Positions 6,131-8,064 of a DNA stretch of 8,064 nucleotides are shown piece by piece (position 1 is the stretch's first letter; the number at the start of each line of letters is the position of its first letter). The DNA comes from Betaproteobacteria bacterium (GTDB lineage: Bacteria > Pseudomonadota > Gammaproteobacteria > Burkholderiales > SG8-39), in NCBI GenBank assembly GCA_019237595.1, contig JAFAGU010000140.1, forward strand, positions 1 to 8,064. Direction: 5' to 3'. The notes under the pieces were generated by a model that was not told the DNA's origin, did no database searches, and was given only the letters and a program-made list of their open reading frames with translations. The translations under genes were made by a program, and so were the position numbers.

Positions 6131-6916
6131 ATGCCGACGATCCTGGTTTCGCTCGACTCCGGCGTGCTCGCCATCACGCTCAACCGGCCGGAGAAGCTGA
6201 ACGCCTTCACGCCGGAGATGCACGAGGCGCTGCGCGCGGCTTTCGCGCGAGCCGAGGACGAGCCGGCCGTGCGCGCGGTGCTCCTCACCGGCGCGGGCCG
6301 CGGTTTCTGCGCCGGCGCAGACCTCTCGACGCGTGACGGGAGCCCCGGCGCGGCGCCGATTGATCTCGCCGTGTCGCTGGGCTCGAACTGGAATCCGCTG
6401 ATCCGGCGCATGCGCGCGCTTCCCAAGCCCATCGTCTGCGCGGTGAACGGTCCCGCGGCGGGCGCCGGCGCCAATCTCGCCCTCGCCTGCGACATCGTAC
6501 TCGCCGCGCGCTCCGCGAGCTTCCTCCAGGCGTTCTCGCGCATCGGCCTCATTCCGGACGCCGGCGGCACCTATTTCCTGCCGCGCCTCGTCGGCACGGC
6601 GCGCGCCATGGGGCTCGCCCTCCTCGCCGACAAGCTCACGGCCGAGGACGCGGAGCAATGGGGCCTCATCTGGAAGGTCGCGGAGGACGAGCGATTGATG
6701 GACGAAGCGTTTTCGATCGCCAGGAATCTCGCCGCGGGCCCGACCAAGGGCTATGCGCTCCTCAAGCGCGCCATGAACGCCTCGGCCCTCAACTCGCTCG
6801 ACGCGCAGCTCGACCTCGAGCGCGACCTGCAGCGCGAAGCCGGCTTCAGCGAGGACTATCGCGAGGGCGTGCGCGCCTTCATGGAGAAGCGCGCGCCGGC
6901 CTTCAAGGGTCGATGA
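6131..6916 (+). CDS. paaG: PaaG, ring-1,2-epoxyphenylacetyl-CoA isomerase
   Basis: This 261-residue crotonase-fold protein matches PaaG along its whole length. PaaG turns 1,2-epoxyphenylacetyl-CoA into the seven-membered oxepin-CoA and later shifts the double bond of dehydroadipyl-CoA. Seen in the sequence: oxyanion-hole segment GFCAGADL (58-65), GPAAGAGANLALACD (107-121), QAFSRIGLIPDAGG (133-146) and the C-terminal region DLERDLQREAGFSEDYREG (228-246). The first hydratase glutamate is replaced by Asn115, and the key acid is Asp143 in IPDAGG, matching the catalytic Asp136 of E. coli PaaG. That pattern marks an isomerase rather than a hydratase. The ATG at 6131 gives the normal short N-terminus. 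Its stop overlaps the paaK start as ATGA, so the two genes are translationally coupled. It diverges from paaY. Confidence 0.92.
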   Translation: MPTILVSLDSGVLAITLNRPEKLNAFTPEMHEALRAAFARAEDEPAVRAVLLTGAGRGFCAGADLSTRDGSPGAAPIDLAVSLGSNWNPLIRRMRALPKPIVCAVNGPAAGAGANLALACDIVLAARSASFLQAFSRIGLIPDAGGTYFLPRLVGTARAMGLALLADKLTAEDAEQWGLIWKVAEDERLMDEAFSIARNLAAGPTKGYALLKRAMNASALNSLDAQLDLERDLQREAGFSEDYREGVRAFMEKRAPAFKGR

Positions 6917-8064
6917 AAGCCTTTCCGCTCGAGCCGATCGAGAAGGCGAGCCGGGCCGAGCTCGAGCGTCTGCAGCTCCAGCGGCTGCAATGGTCGCTCG
7001 CCCATGCCTACGAGAACGTGCCGCACTACCGAAGGACGTTCGACGCGGCAGGCGTGAGGCCCGGAGACCTGCGGTCGCTCGGCGATCTCGGCCGCTTTCC
7101 CTTCACCACGAAAGCCGACCTTCGCGAGAATTATCCGTTCGGCATGTTCGCAGTCCCCATGGACCGCGTCGTGCGCGTGCATGCGTCCTCCGGGACGACC
7201 GGCAAGCCCACGGTCGTCGGCTACACGGCGAAGGACATCGATACCTGGTCGCACCTCATGGCACGCTCGATCCGCGCGGCCGGCGCGCGGCCCGGCGACA
7301 AGGTGCATGTCGCCTACGGCTACGGCCTTTTCACCGGCGGCCTGGGCGCGCACTACGGCGCCGAGCGGCTCGGCCTTGCGGTGATTCCGCTGGGCGGCGG
7401 AATGACCGAGCGCCAGGTGCAGCTCATCCAGGACTTCAAGCCCGAGATCATCATGGTGACCCCGAGCTACATGCTCGCCATTGCGGACGAAATGGAGCGC
7501 CAGGGAATCGACCCGAGGAAGACGTCGCTGCGAATCGGCATCTTCGGCGCCGAGCCGTGGACGAACGACATGCGCGCGGGCATCGAGAAGCGCCTGTCGA
7601 TCGACGCGATCGACCTCTACGGCGCCTCGGAGCTGATCGGCCCCGGCGTCGCGCAGGAGTGCATCGAGACGAAGGACGGCCTCACGATCTGGGAGGACCA
7701 CTTCTATCCAGAGATCGTCGATCCCGAAACCGGCCGGCCGCTCCCCGAGGGCGAAAAGGGCGAGCTCGTCTTCACCTCGCTCACCAAGGAGGCCTTGCCC
7801 GTGGTCCGCTACCGCACGCGCGACCTCACGCGGCTGCTGCCCTCGAGCGCGCGCGCCATGCGCCGGATGGAAAAGATCACCGGCCGCTCCGACGACATGC
7901 TCATCATCCGCGGCGTGAACGTCTTCCCGTCGCAGATCGAGGAGCTGATCCTGCGCCAGCCGGAGCTCAGCCCGCACTACGTGCTCGAAGTCTCCAAGGA
8001 CGGCCCGCTCGACCACTTGTCGGTCCTCGTCGAGCTCAATCCCGGGGCGGCCGACCGCGATTCC
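6913..8064 (+). CDS. paaK: Phenylacetate--CoA ligase PaaK, 3' end outside window
   Basis: The frame is open from the ATG at 6913 to the last base, giving 384 residues. PaaK proteins are usually about 430-440 residues, so roughly the last 50 are missing because the window ends, not because the gene is broken. The enzyme activates phenylacetate to phenylacetyl-CoA with ATP and CoA, the first step of the aerobic hybrid pathway. Motifs: phosphate loop HASSGTTGKPTVVGYT (90-105), AYGYGLFTGGLG (134-145), PLGGGMTERQ (159-168), DLYGASELIGPGVAQEC (234-250), VRYRTRDLT (298-306) and ITGRSDDMLIIRGVNVFPSQIE (322-343, hinge and C-terminal domain entry). The phenylacetate-type ending is the family C-terminal domain, of which only the start is seen. 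The start codon overlaps the paaG stop by 4 bp and has AAGGG at 6905-6909. Confidence 0.94.
   Translation, partial: MKAFPLEPIEKASRAELERLQLQRLQWSLAHAYENVPHYRRTFDAAGVRPGDLRSLGDLGRFPFTTKADLRENYPFGMFAVPMDRVVRVHASSGTTGKPTVVGYTAKDIDTWSHLMARSIRAAGARPGDKVHVAYGYGLFTGGLGAHYGAERLGLAVIPLGGGMTERQVQLIQDFKPEIIMVTPSYMLAIADEMERQGIDPRKTSLRIGIFGAEPWTNDMRAGIEKRLSIDAIDLYGASELIGPGVAQECIETKDGLTIWEDHFYPEIVDPETGRPLPEGEKGELVFTSLTKEALPVVRYRTRDLTRLLPSSARAMRRMEKITGRSDDMLIIRGVNVFPSQIEELILRQPELSPHYVLEVSKDGPLDHLSVLVELNPGAADRDS

Noticed and set aside
6109..6570. N-terminal extension of PaaY back to 6570
   Set aside because: The extra residues are antisense to paaG, are Arg/Ala/Ser-rich, and have no counterpart in PaaY or CaiE, whose N-termini align with the GTG at 6108.
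6856..8016. Minus-strand open frame (386 codons) opposite paaK
   Set aside because: The + strand encodes an unmistakable PaaK in frame to the window edge. The antisense product has no recognisable motif.
6913..8064. Truncated paaK as a pseudogene
   Set aside because: The frame is intact with all motifs and simply runs off the window end.

Overview
This is a GC-rich, tightly packed bacterial chromosomal segment. The look of the proteins (a betaproteobacterial-style FadD and short-chain enoyl-CoA hydratase, and a paaG-paaK pair) suggests a betaproteobacterium, perhaps Burkholderiales or a relative. That placement is inferred from protein character only; there is no rRNA or other marker here. 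No tRNA, rRNA, CRISPR array, insertion sequence or phage gene was seen, and base composition looks even throughout.

Layout. A short leader (1-77) precedes a large penicillin-acylase-family N-terminal nucleophile hydrolase on the + strand (78-2492). It ends 13 bp from the end of a convergent minus-strand operon. Reading in its own direction, that operon is: a PaaY/CaiE-type hexapeptide-repeat protein (6108-5497), an isochorismatase-family cysteine hydrolase (5504-4965), an enoyl-CoA hydratase (4975-4199) and a FadD-type acyl-CoA ligase (4173-2506). The first three overlap each other by 8 and 11 bp, and the ligase follows after 25 bp. Diverging from paaY, with only 22 bp between the start codons, is a + strand pair: paaG (6131-6916) and paaK (6913 to the window edge, C-terminus cut off). 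These two overlap by 4 bp.

How it works together. PaaK activates phenylacetate to phenylacetyl-CoA. PaaG isomerises the ring-epoxide to oxepin-CoA and acts again on the ring-opened product. A hydratase of the type at 4199-4975 can hydrate the dehydroadipyl-CoA intermediate (PaaF role). PaaY is a known accessory thioesterase that removes a dead-end CoA ester. The FadD-type ligase suggests the locus also handles acyl or phenylalkanoyl chains that are shortened towards phenylacetyl-CoA or acetyl-CoA. The ring epoxidase (paaABCDE), paaZ, paaH and paaJ are not in this window and would have to lie elsewhere, perhaps downstream of paaK.

Every gene belongs to a recognisable family and I see no clear undescribed system. 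The points most worth a second look are the penicillin-acylase homologue beside phenylacetate catabolism, the unexplained cysteine hydrolase wired into the paa operon by overlapping reading frames, and the extremely short divergent paaY/paaG start region.
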